A DNA stretch of 64,000 nt from positions 186,001 to 250,000 of the forward strand of contig DASSHI010000001.1 in NCBI GenBank assembly GCA_035693025.1. Reading direction: 5' to 3'. Under the pieces are notes generated by a model, which was not told where the DNA came from, did no database searches, and saw only the letters and a program-made list of their open reading frames with translations. Origin of the DNA: VRUE01 sp035693025. Lineage in GTDB: Bacteria > Actinomycetota > Thermoleophilia > Solirubrobacterales > 70-9. The translations under genes were made by a program, and so were the position numbers. Of the stretch, positions 1-8,942 are shown in pieces (position 1 is the first letter of the stretch; every line of letters starts with the position of its first letter).

Positions 1-995
1 AAGTGCTCGCGGTCACCCTCAAGCTCTGGGCCGATCCGGAGACCGATGGGGCGAAGGCCTGTTGCTCGCCCGAGGCTGTGCTCGGCGCCCGAGCCGTCGC
101 CCACTCGCTCGACATACCCCACCTCACCCTCGACCTCGAGGAGGAGTTTCGTCGCCGCGTCGTCGGCGCCTTTCTCGATGGTTACGGCGCCGGCGCGACG
201 CCGAACCCGTGCATCGTCTGCAACGGCGAGGTGCGGATTGCGGCGATGGTCGACCTCGCCGAGCGGCTCGGCGCCGACTACCTGGTGACCGGCCACTACG
301 CGCGGATCGTCGAAGACGCCACCGGGCCGCTGCTCTCCGCTGCGGCCGACCGCAACAAGGACCAGAGCTACATGCTGGCGGCACTGCCCCCGGCCCTGCT
401 CTCGCGGCTGCGTTTCCCGCTCACCGGCCTGACCAAGCCGGAGGTGCGCGAGATAGCCGCCCGTCACGATCTGGCGGTCGCCAAGAAGCCGGAGAGCCAG
501 GATCTATGCTTCCTCGCCGGCCAGGGCAAGGAGCGCTTCCTGCGCCGCCACGCCGGTTTGGGAGAGCGCGAGGGAGCGATCGTCGACCGGGGGGGACGCA
601 CGCTCGGCCGCCATCGCGGCCAGCACGAGTTCACCGTCGGCCAGCGACGCGGGATCGGCGTCTCCGCGCCTGAGCCGCTCTACGTCCTCGCTACCGACGC
701 CGTCGCCAACACGGTCACCGTCGGCAGTCGCGCCGAGCTGGCGACGAGGCGGGTGCGGATCCGCGACGCGGTGCTGCACCGTGAGAGCAGCCGCGTCGAC
801 GGGGTCAAGCTGCGCTACCGGGCGTCGCCGATCCCGGCATCCGTCTCAGATGCCGGGATCGGGCCGCACACTGCGCTCGAGGTCGAGCTCGGCGAGGCGT
901 TCGAGGGGGCGGCGCCGGGCCAGGCGGCGGTGCTGCTCTGTGGCGAGTCGATCGTCGGCCACGGAACCATCGCCACCGGCGACGTTCGGTTTTAG
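1..995 (+). CDS. mnmA: tRNA-specific 2-thiouridylase MnmA, 5' end outside window
   Basis: MnmA makes 2-thiouridine at the wobble position (U34) of Lys, Glu and Gln tRNAs, taking sulfur from a persulfide relay and activating the uridine with ATP. About 330 residues are visible. They include the catalytic cysteine motif NPCIVCN, KDQSY, and the second catalytic cysteine in SQDLCFLAG, then the C-terminal beta-barrel region. The N-terminal PP-loop (SGGVDS) that normally precedes the GV.LKLW segment is missing, because the reading frame runs off the left edge. The GTG at position 3 is therefore probably an internal codon. The stop overlaps the stop of the convergent gene by 4 bp. Confidence 0.95.
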   Translation, partial: VLAVTLKLWADPETDGAKACCSPEAVLGARAVAHSLDIPHLTLDLEEEFRRRVVGAFLDGYGAGATPNPCIVCNGEVRIAAMVDLAERLGADYLVTGHYARIVEDATGPLLSAAADRNKDQSYMLAALPPALLSRLRFPLTGLTKPEVREIAARHDLAVAKKPESQDLCFLAGQGKERFLRRHAGLGEREGAIVDRGGRTLGRHRGQHEFTVGQRRGIGVSAPEPLYVLATDAVANTVTVGSRAELATRRVRIRDAVLHRESSRVDGVKLRYRASPIPASVSDAGIGPHTALEVELGEAFEGAAPGQAAVLLCGESIVGHGTIATGDVRF

Positions 996-1321
996 GAGCT
1001 TTCGTATTCTTCGCGTTCCTTCTGACGTTCTTCGCGTGCTTTTTTGTGTTCCTGCTGGCGCAGCTTGACCACGTCGTGGACGCAGCGCGAGAATTCCGTG
1101 CCCTTCTCTCCTTTCACGTGCTTCTTGCTTTTGCCCTGGCAGTTGCGTCCGTAGGCATTTGCGTTTTCCGGAGTTCCTTCCGCGGGCGTGTAGGTCACGC
1201 CGGGTCCGGCGCCTTGCCCCTTTCCGTGCGGTGGGGTCCCCTGCGGCTTGCCGACGGCGAGCGCAGCTGGGCTCGCGGCCAACGCAAGCGCTCCGACTGC
1301 GACTGCGATTCTGATCTTCAT
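992..1321 (-). CDS. small secreted charged protein, function unknown
   Basis: This 109-residue protein begins with a clear signal peptide (basic n-region MKIR, alanine-rich core, AALA cleavage region). The mature part is Gly/Pro-rich, then strongly charged and helical, and ends in a Lys/Arg/Glu-rich tail. Two cysteines (NCQGK and SRCVHD) could form a disulfide outside the cell. I do not recognise a named family. The start ATG follows a plausible purine-rich stretch. The gene is convergent with mnmA, the stops overlapping by 4 bp, and is the downstream neighbour of the sigma-factor gene on the same strand, about 100 bp away. Confidence 0.75.
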   Translation of the reverse strand: MKIRIAVAVGALALAASPAALAVGKPQGTPPHGKGQGAGPGVTYTPAEGTPENANAYGRNCQGKSKKHVKGEKGTEFSRCVHDVVKLRQQEHKKAREERQKEREEYESS

Positions 1322-1421
1322 TCGGTCCTGCCTCCTTCGACGTGACGTATCGACTCCCGCCGGGTGCTGCGGGCACCCGCAGGCTGTTCCTGGGACTGAA
1401 AACGGTCGTCCGGCGCCTGTG

Positions 1422-2900
1422 TCAGTCCGAAGTTTGGCGGGACGGGGAGACCGACCGGACGGATGGACGGGTCGCCCCGCTGTCCGAGCTTTCTTCGGCT
1501 GACGGCGGGGCTGGCGGCGGCGACGGTCGCTCGGGAGCGACGCGGGCGGGCGGTTGGGCCGGTGAGGTCACCGGGGGAGCCGGAGTCACGGGAGGTTCAC
1601 GGCGCGGCGTGGAGCCGCCGGGCGGTGGGGCGCCGCCGCCTTTCGGCGGCGAGGCCTGGGCCCGCGGCGGTTTATGCGAGCTCGCCGTCCGCTGACCTCG
1701 TTCGGCGGCCGGCGGGGTGCCCTCCGAAGGGCCGTGCCGTTCGGAGGCCGAGCGCCCAAAGCCACCGCCTGGCGGACTCTGCCCGCCTTCCGAACGCGAG
1801 CCGGAGGACGGGATGTGATTCGGGTGGCGGCGGTCGCCGTGGTCGCGAACCGAGCCGCGTCGCGACGTTCCGTCCTCGCGGTCGCCGCGGTCCGTGGCAG
1901 CGCGCCGGACGCCATCGACCGCGCCGGCGCCCGCGCGTCGGGGGGCGGAGACGCCATGCGCCGTTCGATCCTGCGCGGCGCGATGCTCCGTGCCGCCGCC
2001 GAGCGGCAGGTGGATCAGATTGGCTTGGTCCGCCGCGGTGACGCCGACCGCCGCGACGACGGCGACGGTGGCCGCCGATTTGGCGATCAGCGAGGTTCCG
2101 GCCAGCTTGCCGGCGCTCGCGCCGAGTGAGCCGCCGACGCCCCCGGTGAGGGCCCCGCCGCCACCGGCGGCTTTCGCCCCCAGCACGGAATGCAGTAGAC
2201 CGGCCGAGACGGCGAGGGGGAGCGGCGCGATCGCCGCCAGGTTCTCGCGCCTGCCGGCTATTTCCTCGCCGAAGGCGCGGCAGTCGGGGCAGTTGCGCAG
2301 GTGAGCGCGGATCGCCCGCCTCCGCGTCGCCCTCCCGTCGGCGTCCGAGAGCGTTCGCATCACATCGGTGCAGCGCATCTCACGTCCCTCTTCCAGCTGG
2401 CGCAGGCCGAGCCTCGCCTCGTAGACGGTCTGGCGAGCCACGGCGGCGGAAGTGCCGAAGGCCGTGCCGATCTGGTCGAAGTCGAGACCGGAGAGCTCGC
2501 GCATGACGAGCGCGGCGCGCTGGCGCTCCGGCAGATGGTCGAGGTCGGCGAGCAGGGTTCGCAGTCGCTCGCGCGCCTCCGCCTGCGCGGCGACCCCCGC
2601 CTCGCCTATCTGCTCCGGCTGCAGCTCGGTGCTGTCGCGGCGACGGCGCAGCGTTTCGATCGACTCGTTGCGGGCGATCCGGTAGAGCCACGGCTTCAGC
2701 TTGATCTCGCGCTTCTCGCCCGGCAGAGCGCGCAGCACCTTGACCATCGCGTTCTGCAGCGCGTCCTGGGCGTCCATCCGATTGCCGACCATCGCAAGGC
2801 AGAAGCGGTACAGATCCTGGTGGTAGCGCTCGTAGATTTCGGCGAAGGCGCGCCGGTCCCCGCGGACAGCGCGACGCACAAGCCGTTCGTCGCGGCTCAT
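1422..2900 (-). CDS. ECF-type sigma factor fused to a zinc-finger (anti-sigma-like) domain with a long Pro-rich tail
   Basis: Residues about 10-60 are sigma region 2 (FAEIYERYHQDLYRFC, DAQDALQNAMVKV) and about 115-170 are region 4 (LPERQRAALVMRELSGL plus a helix-turn-helix), as in ECF sigma factors. The chain then continues into a zinc-finger segment of the anti-sigma type: H200, C204 and C207 form Hx3Cx2C in HLRNCPDC. A hydrophobic helix near 271-292 is a probable membrane segment. About 190 residues of Pro/Arg/Gly/Ser low-complexity sequence close the protein. ECF factors are usually about 190 residues with the zinc finger on a separate anti-sigma protein, so this looks like a sigma factor with its own inhibitor or sensor attached. 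No separate anti-sigma gene is adjacent. Family assignment is firm; self-regulation is inferred. Confidence 0.85.
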   Translation of the reverse strand: MSRDERLVRRAVRGDRRAFAEIYERYHQDLYRFCLAMVGNRMDAQDALQNAMVKVLRALPGEKREIKLKPWLYRIARNESIETLRRRRDSTELQPEQIGEAGVAAQAEARERLRTLLADLDHLPERQRAALVMRELSGLDFDQIGTAFGTSAAVARQTVYEARLGLRQLEEGREMRCTDVMRTLSDADGRATRRRAIRAHLRNCPDCRAFGEEIAGRRENLAAIAPLPLAVSAGLLHSVLGAKAAGGGGALTGGVGGSLGASAGKLAGTSLIAKSAATVAVVAAVGVTAADQANLIHLPLGGGTEHRAAQDRTAHGVSAPRRAGAGAVDGVRRAATDRGDREDGTSRRGSVRDHGDRRHPNHIPSSGSRSEGGQSPPGGGFGRSASERHGPSEGTPPAAERGQRTASSHKPPRAQASPPKGGGAPPPGGSTPRREPPVTPAPPVTSPAQPPARVAPERPSPPPAPPSAEESSDSGATRPSVRSVSPSRQTSD

Positions 2901-3016
2901 GCCGCTCCCCTCTCGGCATGCCGGTGCACCCTATGAAGGTTAGAGAGGCATCCATCGATGCTTCAACGGGCCGACACGCCGGATGTCAGCCGCCGGTCGC
3001 TTAGGCTTCCTTCTCG

Positions 3017-5641
3017 ATGAAAGCCGAGGAAATACGCGACACCTACCTCTCGTTCTTCGCCGAGCGCGGACACCGGATCGTGCCCTCGGCCTCGCTCGTG
3101 CCCTCCGTCCACGACCCCTCGGTGCTGCTCACGACCGCCGGCATGCAGCCCTTCAAGCCGTACTTCCTCGGCCGCGAGCGGCCTCCGGCGCCCCGCCTCG
3201 CCGACGTGCAGAAATGCTTCCGCACGACCGACATCGGGGAGGTTGGCAACACCGCCCGCCACCTCACCTTCTTCGAGATGCTCGGCAACTGGAGCTTCGG
3301 CGACTACTTCAAGGCCGAGTCGATCCCCTGGGGCTGGGAGCTGGTGACGCAGGGCTTCGGCATGGACCCGGAGAAGATCTGGGCGACGGTCTTCGGCGGT
3401 GACGAGGAGCTCGGCCTCGGGCCCGACGAGGAGGCGATCGAGATCTGGAAGGGCGTCGGCATGCCCGAGCAGCGGATCGTCCTGCTCGGCCGTGAGGACA
3501 ACTTCTGGCAGGCGGGGCCGAGCGGCCCCTGCGGCCCCTGCTCTGAGCTCTACCTCGACCGTGGCGAGGGCTTCGGCGCAGCCGGCGAGCGTCCGGGCGA
3601 CGACACCGACCGCTTCCTCGAGTTCTGGAACCACGTCTTCATGACCTACGACCTCTCCGCCGAGGGAGTCCTCACCGAGCTGCCGATGCGCAACATCGAC
3701 ACCGGGATGGGGCTCGATCGGATGGCCGCGATCCTCCAGGACGTCCCCTCGGTCTTCGAGACCGACCTGATCCGCCCGTTGATCGACCTCGCCGAGGAGC
3801 TCAGCGGCCGCTCCTACGCCGAGGGCGGCGCGGTGACGCGGGCGATGCGGATCGTCGCCGACCACTCGCGCGGCGCCGCCTTCCTGATCGCCGACGGCGT
3901 CGTTCCCTCCAACGAGGACCGCGGCTACATCCTGAGGCGGATCATGCGCCGCGCGATCCAGCAGGGCCGCACGCTCGGCCTCGAAGCGCCCTGGCTGGGC
4001 CGCTTCGCCGAGCGCGCGATCGAGGCGATGGGCGGTGCCTACCCCGAGCTGGTCGCCGAGCAGGCGACGATCGCCCGCTGGGTCGGTGACGAGGAGGAGA
4101 GCTTCGGCCGCACGCTCGAGCGGGGCAGCGAGCTGCTCGAGCGCCTGATCGCCGAGGCGCAGACGGCGGAGACCTCGTGGATCGACGCCGCCGACGCCTT
4201 CAAGCTGCACGACACCTACGGCTTTCCCTACGACCTGACCAAGGAGCTGCTCGCCGACCGGGGCCTCTCGGTCGACGACGGCGGCTTCGAGGAGCTGATG
4301 GAGGAACAGCGCCAGCGTGCGCGGGTCGGGGCCGCTACCGCGCACGGGTCCGAGGACCGTCATGAGCGGGTCGTCGCCTTTGCCGCCGACGCGCCGCCGA
4401 CGCGCTTCGTCGGCTATGAGACGCTGCGTGCGACCACCGGCCTGGCCGCCGTCTCCGCGGAGGACGGTCGCGCGCTGGTCAAGCTCGAGGAGAGCCCCTT
4501 CTACGCCGAGGGCGGCGGACAGGTCGCCGACTCCGGCCTGCTGCGCTGGCCAGGTGGCGAGGCGCGGGTGCTCGACGTCTACCGTGTGGGGGAGGACCAG
4601 GCGCTCGAGGTCGAGCCTGCGACGGGGGCCGTGGAGGCGGGCGTCGCGGTCGAGGCGCTGGTCGACCACGAGAGCCGTCACGCGACGATGCGCAACCACA
4701 CCGCGACCCACCTCCTACATGCCGCCCTGCGCGAGCGGCTCGGCGACCACGTGCGCCAGGCGGGCTCCGCCGTGCGCCCCGACAAGCTGCGCTTCGACTT
4801 CACCCACGGGCAGGCGCTCGCGCCCGCGGACCTCGAGGCGATCGAGGATCGCGTCAACGAGTGGATCAAGGCCAGCCGGGCGGTGCGCTGGCTGGAGATG
4901 GAGCGCCCCGAGGCGGAAGCGCTGGGCGCAATGGCCCTCTTCGGCGAGAAATACGGCGAGTGGGTGCGGGTGGTCGAGGTCGACGGGGTCTCGCGCGAGC
5001 TCTGCGGCGGCACCCACGTCGCCAACACCGCCGAGGTCGGCATCTTCAAGATCTCCTCCGAGGGATCCAGCGCCGCGAACGTGCGGCGGATCGAGGCGCT
5101 CACCGGCCCCGCCGCGATCGACTGGTTCCGTGGCGAGGAGCGGCGCCTGCGCGAGGTCGGCGAGCTGCTCGGCTCGCCCCAGGACCCCCTCAGCGGCGCG
5201 AAGCGGGCCGCGGAGCAGCTGCATGAGGCCGGCGAGGGCGCCAAGCGGGCGGCGAAGCAGATGCTGGGCGATGAGGCCGAGCGTCTCGCCGCCGCCGCCG
5301 AGCAGGTCGGGGAGCTGAAGGTCGTCTCCGCCCAGGCGCCCACCGCCGACCAGAGGCAGCTGCTCGACCTGGCCAACCGGGTGCAGTCGAAGCTGGGCGG
5401 CGAGTCGGCGATCGCGCTCGGCGGCGCCGATGGCGATCGGGTCGGCCTCGTCGTGCTCGTCTCCAAGGGCGCCGTCGGCGCCGGGGTCTCGGCCGCGAAC
5501 GTGGTGCGCGAGGCGGCCGCGGTCGTGGGCGGCGGCGGTGGCGGGCGCGACGAGATGGCACAGGCCGGGGGGAAGGACGCTTCGAAGCTCGGGGAGGCGC
5601 TGGCGACGGCGCAGCGGGCGATCGAGGCGGGGGTCGCCTAG
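3017..5641 (+). CDS. alaS: alanyl-tRNA synthetase
   Basis: The enzyme charges tRNA-Ala with alanine and clears mischarged Ser/Gly-tRNA-Ala. It is a full-length 874-residue class II synthetase. The N-terminal catalytic core contains TAGMQPFKPYFLG and the RNIDTGMGLDR region. The editing domain carries the zinc/editing motifs HTATHLLH and CGGTH. A C-terminal C-Ala domain ends in the glycine-rich GGGGGGRDEMAQAGG segment. The ATG at 3017 gives the standard N-terminus (MKAEEIRDTYLSFF). The TAG stop shares one base with the GTG start of ruvX, which suggests translational coupling in an alaS-ruvX-mltG-aro operon. Confidence 0.98.
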   Translation: MKAEEIRDTYLSFFAERGHRIVPSASLVPSVHDPSVLLTTAGMQPFKPYFLGRERPPAPRLADVQKCFRTTDIGEVGNTARHLTFFEMLGNWSFGDYFKAESIPWGWELVTQGFGMDPEKIWATVFGGDEELGLGPDEEAIEIWKGVGMPEQRIVLLGREDNFWQAGPSGPCGPCSELYLDRGEGFGAAGERPGDDTDRFLEFWNHVFMTYDLSAEGVLTELPMRNIDTGMGLDRMAAILQDVPSVFETDLIRPLIDLAEELSGRSYAEGGAVTRAMRIVADHSRGAAFLIADGVVPSNEDRGYILRRIMRRAIQQGRTLGLEAPWLGRFAERAIEAMGGAYPELVAEQATIARWVGDEEESFGRTLERGSELLERLIAEAQTAETSWIDAADAFKLHDTYGFPYDLTKELLADRGLSVDDGGFEELMEEQRQRARVGAATAHGSEDRHERVVAFAADAPPTRFVGYETLRATTGLAAVSAEDGRALVKLEESPFYAEGGGQVADSGLLRWPGGEARVLDVYRVGEDQALEVEPATGAVEAGVAVEALVDHESRHATMRNHTATHLLHAALRERLGDHVRQAGSAVRPDKLRFDFTHGQALAPADLEAIEDRVNEWIKASRAVRWLEMERPEAEALGAMALFGEKYGEWVRVVEVDGVSRELCGGTHVANTAEVGIFKISSEGSSAANVRRIEALTGPAAIDWFRGEERRLREVGELLGSPQDPLSGAKRAAEQLHEAGEGAKRAAKQMLGDEAERLAAAAEQVGELKVVSAQAPTADQRQLLDLANRVQSKLGGESAIALGGADGDRVGLVVLVSKGAVGAGVSAANVVREAAAVVGGGGGGRDEMAQAGGKDASKLGEALATAQRAIEAGVA

Positions 5642-6048
5642 TGCGGGTTCTCGCTCTCGACCACGGCACCGCCCGGATCGGTTGCGCGATCTCCGACCCG
5701 AGCGGCACGCTGGCGACGCCGCTGCCGACGATCGAACCGCCGCAGGCGCGCGCGGTCGCCGATCTGGTCGCCAAGCACGAGGTCGAGCGGGTCGTCGTCG
5801 GCCTGCCCCTGCACCTGAGCGGCGAGGAAGGCTCCCAGGCCGCCCTCGTGCGCAGCTTCTGCGCAGAACTCGAAGCCATACTTGACGTCCCGATCGAGAC
5901 CTACGACGAGCGCCTGACGACGCGGATGGCCGAGGCGAGCAAGCGCGAAGGGGCGAGTGCGCCGCCGGACTCGCTCGCCGCCGCCCACCTGCTGCAGGCC
6001 TACCTCGCCGGACAGGCGGCGATCGGGGGAACCGACGAGGATGAGTGA
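5641..6048 (+). CDS. ruvX: RuvX/YqgF family putative pre-16S rRNA nuclease
   Basis: A 135-residue RNase H-fold protein of the YqgF family, implicated in 5' maturation of 16S rRNA (older name: Holliday junction resolvase homologue). It shows the N-terminal LALDHGTARIGCAISDP motif with the catalytic Asp, the VVVGLPLHLSG strand, and the C-terminal YDERLTT and SLAAAHLLQAYL motifs including the last catalytic Asp. The GTG start overlaps the alaS stop by one base, and the 3' end overlaps mltG by 8 bp. The alaS-ruvX-mltG order is conserved in many bacteria. Confidence 0.93.
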   Translation: MRVLALDHGTARIGCAISDPSGTLATPLPTIEPPQARAVADLVAKHEVERVVVGLPLHLSGEEGSQAALVRSFCAELEAILDVPIETYDERLTTRMAEASKREGASAPPDSLAAAHLLQAYLAGQAAIGGTDEDE

Positions 6049-6904
6049 GGAGGCCACGGCTCTGCGGCGGGAGCGGCGCAGGGCCAACCAGCGCGTGCGG
6101 AAAAGGCGCCGGCGCCTGCTGTTCGCCGGGCTCGGCGCGATCCTGCTGGCGATCCTCGCCGGGGCGGCGCTCGCCTACCGCCACTTCCACGACCCGGCGC
6201 CGCCCCCGGCGCCGGAACTGAAGACGATCACGCTGACGATCCCGGAGGGATATGACCGTGAGCAGACCGCCCGGCTCGCCCGCGAAGCCGGGTTGAAAGG
6301 CGACTACCTGAAGGCCAGCAAGGGCCACGAGGGCTTCCTCTTTCCCGACACCTTCGAACTGGACAAGGGCGCTCCCGTCGCCGACCTCGTCCAACTGCAG
6401 CTCGAAGACTTCAAGCGCCGCGTCGCCGGGGTCGACATGGCCTATGCCCGCTCGAAGAACCTGACCGTGCACGACGTCGTCACGATCGCCTCGATGATCG
6501 AGCGCGAGGCAGGGCTCGAAAGCCAGCGCAAGCTCGTCGCCGCGGTGATCTACAACCGCCTGCACGAAGGGATCCCGCTCGGCATCGACGCCACGGTCCG
6601 TTTCGCCACCGGCAACTACGACAAGCCGCTGACCGAATCGGAACTGGCGGTCGACTCGCCCTACAACACGAGGGTCAACGCCGGCCTGCCGCCGGGGCCG
6701 ATCGACAGCCCGGGGCTGGCCTCGATCGAAGCGGCGGCGCATCCGGCCAAGGTCGGATATCTCTACTACGTGACCGAGCCCGGCGCCTGCGGAAAACTCG
6801 CCTTCTCCGAAACCGCGGCTGAATTCGAAGCCGACGTCGCCAGCTACAACGAAGCGCGCGCGGCGGCGGGCGGCGAATCCCCGGACACCTGCGGGGAAGG
6901 ATGA
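6041..6904 (+). CDS. mltG: endolytic murein transglycosylase MltG (YceG-like)
   Basis: A membrane-anchored enzyme that cleaves nascent glycan strands and so sets peptidoglycan chain length. The 287-residue protein has a basic N-terminus and one transmembrane helix (about residues 25-45). It also has the EGFLFPDTF motif, the catalytic segment ASMIEREAG with the conserved Glu, and the YNTRVNAGLPPGPIDSPG and YLYYV motifs. It is shorter than typical family members (about 340-390), mainly because the LysM-like region after the membrane helix is compact. The ATG at 6041 is preferred over upstream in-frame codons because it gives the normal basic start of the membrane anchor. It overlaps ruvX by 8 bp and aroE by 4 bp. 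Confidence 0.92.
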   Translation: MSEEATALRRERRRANQRVRKRRRRLLFAGLGAILLAILAGAALAYRHFHDPAPPPAPELKTITLTIPEGYDREQTARLAREAGLKGDYLKASKGHEGFLFPDTFELDKGAPVADLVQLQLEDFKRRVAGVDMAYARSKNLTVHDVVTIASMIEREAGLESQRKLVAAVIYNRLHEGIPLGIDATVRFATGNYDKPLTESELAVDSPYNTRVNAGLPPGPIDSPGLASIEAAAHPAKVGYLYYVTEPGACGKLAFSETAAEFEADVASYNEARAAAGGESPDTCGEG

Positions 6905-7692
6905 GGCGCCTCGCGGTTCTCGGCCACCCCGTCGCCCACTCGCGTTCCCCGGCGATGCACAACGCGGCGCTGGCCGAGTTGGGCCTGTCCGGCGAGTGGA
7001 GCTATGAGGCGATCGACCTGACGCCCGACGAGTTCGAGCCGCGGGCGCGGGCGATGGAGGGCGAGGGGTTCGTCGGGGCCAACGTCACCGTGCCCCACAA
7101 GAGCGCCGCGCTCTCGTTGGCCGACACGCTCTCGGAGACCGCGCGCGAGATCGGCGCGGCCAACACGCTCAGCTTCGCGGCGGGAGAGATCCATGCCGAC
7201 AACACGGACGCGCAGGGCCTGCTCGACGCCTTGCCCGAACCGGCTGGGGGCAAGCGGACGCTGGTCCTGGGTGCCGGCGGCGCTGCCCGCGCGGTCGTCT
7301 GGGCGCTGGTCCGCGAAGGCGCTGCGGTCGACGTTTGGAACCGCACGGCATTGCGCGCCCAGCATCTCTGTCAGGAGCTGGGTGGCACGCCGGTCGAGGT
7401 CCCGGACGCCATCGGCTACGAGCTGATCGTCAACACCACCGCGGCGGGGCTGCGCGGCGAGGATCCGTTCGAGGAGCTGCCGCTGGAGCCGGACGGTCTG
7501 GCCGACGGGCAGACCGTCGTCGACCTCGTCTACAGCGACCGGCCCAGCCGTCTGCTGGTCGTCGCAGAGGCGGCGGGCGCCACAGTCGTGAACGGGATCG
7601 AGGTCCTCGTATGCCAGGGAGCGCTCGCGCTGACGATCTGGACGGGACTCGAGGCCCCACACGACGTAATGCAACGGGCGGCACGCGGCTGA
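6901..7692 (+). CDS. aroE: shikimate dehydrogenase
   Basis: Catalyses NADPH-dependent reduction of 3-dehydroshikimate to shikimate. The 263-residue protein has the substrate-binding N-terminus (GHPVAHSRSPAMHNAA), the catalytic Lys motif NVTVPHKS, the NTDAQGLLDAL motif, the dinucleotide-binding LVLGAGGAARAV, and the C-terminal KxxDLVY-like VVDLVYSDRPS with VNGIEVLVCQGA. The ATGA overlap with mltG indicates co-translation. It begins a run aroE-aroC-aroKB-aroQ that covers four of the later shikimate-pathway activities plus dehydroquinate synthase. Confidence 0.96.
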   Translation: MRRLAVLGHPVAHSRSPAMHNAALAELGLSGEWSYEAIDLTPDEFEPRARAMEGEGFVGANVTVPHKSAALSLADTLSETAREIGAANTLSFAAGEIHADNTDAQGLLDALPEPAGGKRTLVLGAGGAARAVVWALVREGAAVDVWNRTALRAQHLCQELGGTPVEVPDAIGYELIVNTTAAGLRGEDPFEELPLEPDGLADGQTVVDLVYSDRPSRLLVVAEAAGATVVNGIEVLVCQGALALTIWTGLEAPHDVMQRAARG

Positions 7693-7765
7693 AGGCGCTG
7701 GGGACTTTGTGCGCGCCCCTACACGTTCAAACTCAACAGCGGTTCCGCCGATAGCCTAGGCGCCG

Positions 7766-8938
7766 ATGAGCACCCGCTTCAGATTCACCACCGCCGGCGA
7801 GTCGCACGGGCCAGGCCTGGTGGCGATCGTCGAGGGCATGCCGGCCGGCCTCGAGCTCGACCGCGAGGCCCTCGACCGCGACATGGCCCGGCGTCAGCTC
7901 GGCCACGGTCGCGGCGGGCGGATGAAGATCGAGACCGACACGGTCGAGGTCCGCTCCGGCATCCGCCACGGACGCACGCTCGGCAGCCCGATCGCCGTGC
8001 TCGTCGCCAACCGCGACTACGCCAATTGGGAGGAGCGGATGAACCCATGGCCGGTCGAGGGGTTCGAGCCAGACGAGGTCCACCTTCCACGGCCGGGACA
8101 CGCGGACCTGGTCGGCGCCCAGAAGTACGGCCACGAGGACATCCGCAATGTGCTCGAGCGGGCCAGCGCCCGCGAGACGGCGGCGCGTGTTGCGGCGGGC
8201 TCGCTCGCCCGTGGCCTGCTGAGCGCGCTCGGCGTCAGCGTGCACAGCCACGTCACCCAGATCGCCTCGGTGACGGCGCCGGAGCGTCCCGACCTGACGC
8301 CGGAGGACTTCGCCGCCGTGGATGACGACCCGGTGCGCTGCCTGGATCCGGATGCGAGCGAGGCGATGGTCGAGGAGATCAACCGGTTGCGCAAGGCCAA
8401 CGAGAGCCTCGGCGGCGCCTTCGAGGTGCGCGCCTTCGGCCTTGTCCCCGGCCTCGGCTCGCATATCTCCTGGGAAGAGCGGCTCGACGGGCAGCTGGCC
8501 GGTGCGGTCGCTTCGATCCAGTCGGTCAAGGGAGTCGCGATCGGCGAAGCCTGGGACGTCGCCGGGCGCCCCGGGTCGGAGGCCCACGACGAGATCTTCT
8601 GGTCCGAGGAGCACGGCTATCGGCGCGAAACGAACCACGCCGGCGGGCTCGAGGGTGGCATGACCAACGGCCAGCCACTCTCGGTGCGTGCCGCGATCAA
8701 GCCGATCTCGACCCTGACCAAGCCGCTGCGCTCGGTCGACACCGAGACCAAGCAGCCGGCCCAGGCGCTGCGCGAGCGCACCGACTCGACCGTCGTCCCG
8801 GCCGCGGCCGTGGTCGCCGAGGCGATGGTCTGCCTGACGCTGGCGCGTTGCTACAGGGAGAAGCTCGGCGGCGACCACATCGACGACGTGCTCGCCGCAC
8901 TCGATGCCTACAAGCGGCGCATAGACTTCCGCGGGTGA
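7766..8938 (+). CDS. aroC: chorismate synthase
   Basis: Converts 5-enolpyruvylshikimate-3-phosphate to chorismate with a reduced FMN cofactor, the last common step to aromatic amino acids, folate and quinones. The 390-residue protein has the signature segments GESHGPGLVAIVEGMPAG, PRPGHADLVGAQKYG and ARETAARVAAG, and ends with the usual DDVLAALDAYKRRIDF region. A 73-bp gap separates it from aroE, so it may have its own translation signals. It is followed by aroKB after only 4 bp. Confidence 0.97.
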   Translation: MSTRFRFTTAGESHGPGLVAIVEGMPAGLELDREALDRDMARRQLGHGRGGRMKIETDTVEVRSGIRHGRTLGSPIAVLVANRDYANWEERMNPWPVEGFEPDEVHLPRPGHADLVGAQKYGHEDIRNVLERASARETAARVAAGSLARGLLSALGVSVHSHVTQIASVTAPERPDLTPEDFAAVDDDPVRCLDPDASEAMVEEINRLRKANESLGGAFEVRAFGLVPGLGSHISWEERLDGQLAGAVASIQSVKGVAIGEAWDVAGRPGSEAHDEIFWSEEHGYRRETNHAGGLEGGMTNGQPLSVRAAIKPISTLTKPLRSVDTETKQPAQALRERTDSTVVPAAAVVAEAMVCLTLARCYREKLGGDHIDDVLAALDAYKRRIDFRG

Positions 8939-8942
8939 GGCC

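Noticed and set aside
1580..1660. GC hairpins in the 3' part of the sigma-factor gene
   Set aside because: They lie inside the coding frame of the Pro-rich tail and have no T-run; repeats of Pro/Gly codons explain them.
2963..4711. Long minus-strand open frame (582 codons) opposite alaS
   Set aside because: The plus frame is a clear full-length alanyl-tRNA synthetase. High-GC DNA produces long antisense frames, and the minus product has no recognisable motif.
4715..6742. Minus-strand open frame of 675 codons opposite alaS, ruvX and mltG
   Set aside because: Spans three well-supported genes and encodes Arg/Gly-rich low-complexity sequence typical of shadow frames.
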